From Actinomycetes bacterium (GTDB taxonomy: Bacteria > Actinomycetota > Humimicrobiia > JAHJRV01), in the NCBI GenBank assembly GCA_030612085.1, contig JAUWOM010000073.1, positions 1 to 5,658 of the forward strand: a stretch of DNA of 5,658 bases, in the 5' to 3' direction. Under the pieces are notes generated by a model. That model saw only the letters and a list, made by a program, of their open reading frames with translations, was not told the DNA's origin and did no database searches. Every line of letters begins with the position of its first letter. Position 1 is the stretch's first letter. Shown one piece after another: positions 5,472-5,658 of this stretch. The position numbers and the translations under genes are program-made.

Positions 5472-5658
5472 GTCAATCACCCCTTCCTAAAGGAAGGGGC
5501 TTGAGTCGTGAGATTCAAGGGTAACTAGTTGATTAGGAGGCTTTAAATGAAGCAGAAGTTATCAGTAAAGTTAAAGAACACACCAAGAGATACTTCTCTA
5601 GTCTCTTGCTCTGTAAGTTCTGTATTAAACAAAGAGGAAACTCTTTGTGTACAGGACA
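5472..5658 (+). ncRNA. structured RNA, cut by the window end; possible HEARO/omega-RNA-like scaffold
   Basis: Seen directly: stem CCCCTTCC / GGAAGGGG (5480-5487, 5492-5499) with loop TAAA. With no intervening base comes an 8-pair stem CTTGAGTC / GATTCAAG (5500-5507, 5512-5519, one G-U) with GNRA loop GTGA. Both could be enclosed by AATCA (5475-5479) pairing with TGATT (5530-5534), a three-way junction. Downstream are AGAGA-TACT-TCTCT (5586-5599; alternatively CAAGAGA with TCTCTTG at 5602-5608) and a large hairpin: GTTCTGTA / TACAGGAC (5617-5624, 5650-5657, one G-U), internal loop TTAA/G, then ACAAAGAG / CTCTTTGT (5629-5636, 5641-5648) capped by GAAA. The GNRA loops occur only if the plus strand is transcribed, which sets orientation. 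The 5' part is more GC-rich than its surroundings. Inference: a long structured RNA of the HEARO/omega type, which precedes iscB-like genes. The exact 5' and 3' ends are unknown. A cis-regulatory leader or another mobile-element RNA is possible. Confidence 0.58.
5547..5658 (+). CDS. possible 5' end of an ORF, or a chance frame inside the structured RNA
   Basis: ATG at 5547 follows a near-perfect ribosome binding site, AGGAGG (5535-5540), with 6 bases between. The frame stays open for 37 codons to the window end. The predicted start is MKQKLSVKLKNTPRDT followed by SLVSCSVSSVLNKEETLCVQD. I do not recognise a domain. Against coding: the same bases form the strong GAAA-capped double hairpin at 5617-5657 and a smaller hairpin at 5586-5599, constraints that are unusual inside a gene. 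If it is real, it could be the N-terminus of the effector gene linked to the RNA, with the RNA acting as leader. If not, the effector starts beyond the window. The product cannot be named. Confidence 0.28.
   Translation, partial: MKQKLSVKLKNTPRDTSLVSCSVSSVLNKEETLCVQD

Noticed and set aside
5480..5519. Intrinsic terminator
   Set aside because: The two strong stems have no T-run after them and continue into a ribosome binding site.
5400..5658. Right end (3' omega-RNA end) of a minus-strand tnpB element
   Set aside because: Read leftwards, the hairpin followed by GTGATTGAC resembles some IS200/IS605 ends. But the loops are GNRA only on the plus strand, a good rightward promoter precedes the structure, and none of the three minus-strand frames at 5548-5658 shows a TnpB C-terminus. 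Not fully excluded; the sequence beyond the edge would decide.
1..5658. CRISPR array, tRNA or rRNA genes
   Set aside because: No regularly spaced direct repeats, no tRNA cloverleaf with a CCA-type end and no rRNA-like conserved blocks were seen.

Overview
This is an AT-rich window (roughly 30% G+C by eye) from a bacterial chromosome. The gene set (miaA, dapF, hflX, lexA), the gapped-palindrome LexA operator of the type used by Gram-positive bacteria, and the purine-rich ribosome binding sites suggest a low-GC Firmicute, probably in Clostridia or Halanaerobia. The lineage is inferred from gene content and order only; no rRNA is present.

Bases 1-985 hold two consecutive AmmeMemoRadiSam-type genes: the C-terminal part of a LigB-like class III extradiol dioxygenase-family protein, then a separate AMMECR1-domain protein. 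Bases 1106-1321 encode a small two-helix membrane protein of unknown function. Bases 1389-4675 carry three plus-strand housekeeping genes: miaA (tRNA A37 prenylation), dapF (meso-diaminopimelate for lysine and peptidoglycan) and hflX (ribosome-associated GTPase). lexA (4688-5311) faces hflX across a 12-bp gap and is read leftwards from a promoter near 5385-5413. A probable LexA operator overlaps its -35 box.

The part least like the rest is the right end (about 5437-5658). A good sigma-A-like promoter pointing rightwards is followed by a compact, more GC-rich stretch made of successive perfect hairpins. Two 8-bp stems are directly adjacent, one of them capped by a GNRA loop. Further on is a two-segment hairpin of 8 + 8 bp capped by GAAA, which ends one base before the window edge. 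This looks like a structured non-coding RNA cut by the window end. The best guess is a HEARO/omega-RNA-like scaffold preceding an IscB-type or other OMEGA (IS200/IS605-related) gene, but the effector gene lies outside the window and that identity is unproven.

Other points of interest are a DapF whose first catalytic cysteine position is serine (S71), an hflX that seems to start at the rare codon ATT, AmmeMemo domains in two genes rather than one fused gene, and no hfq between miaA and dapF.
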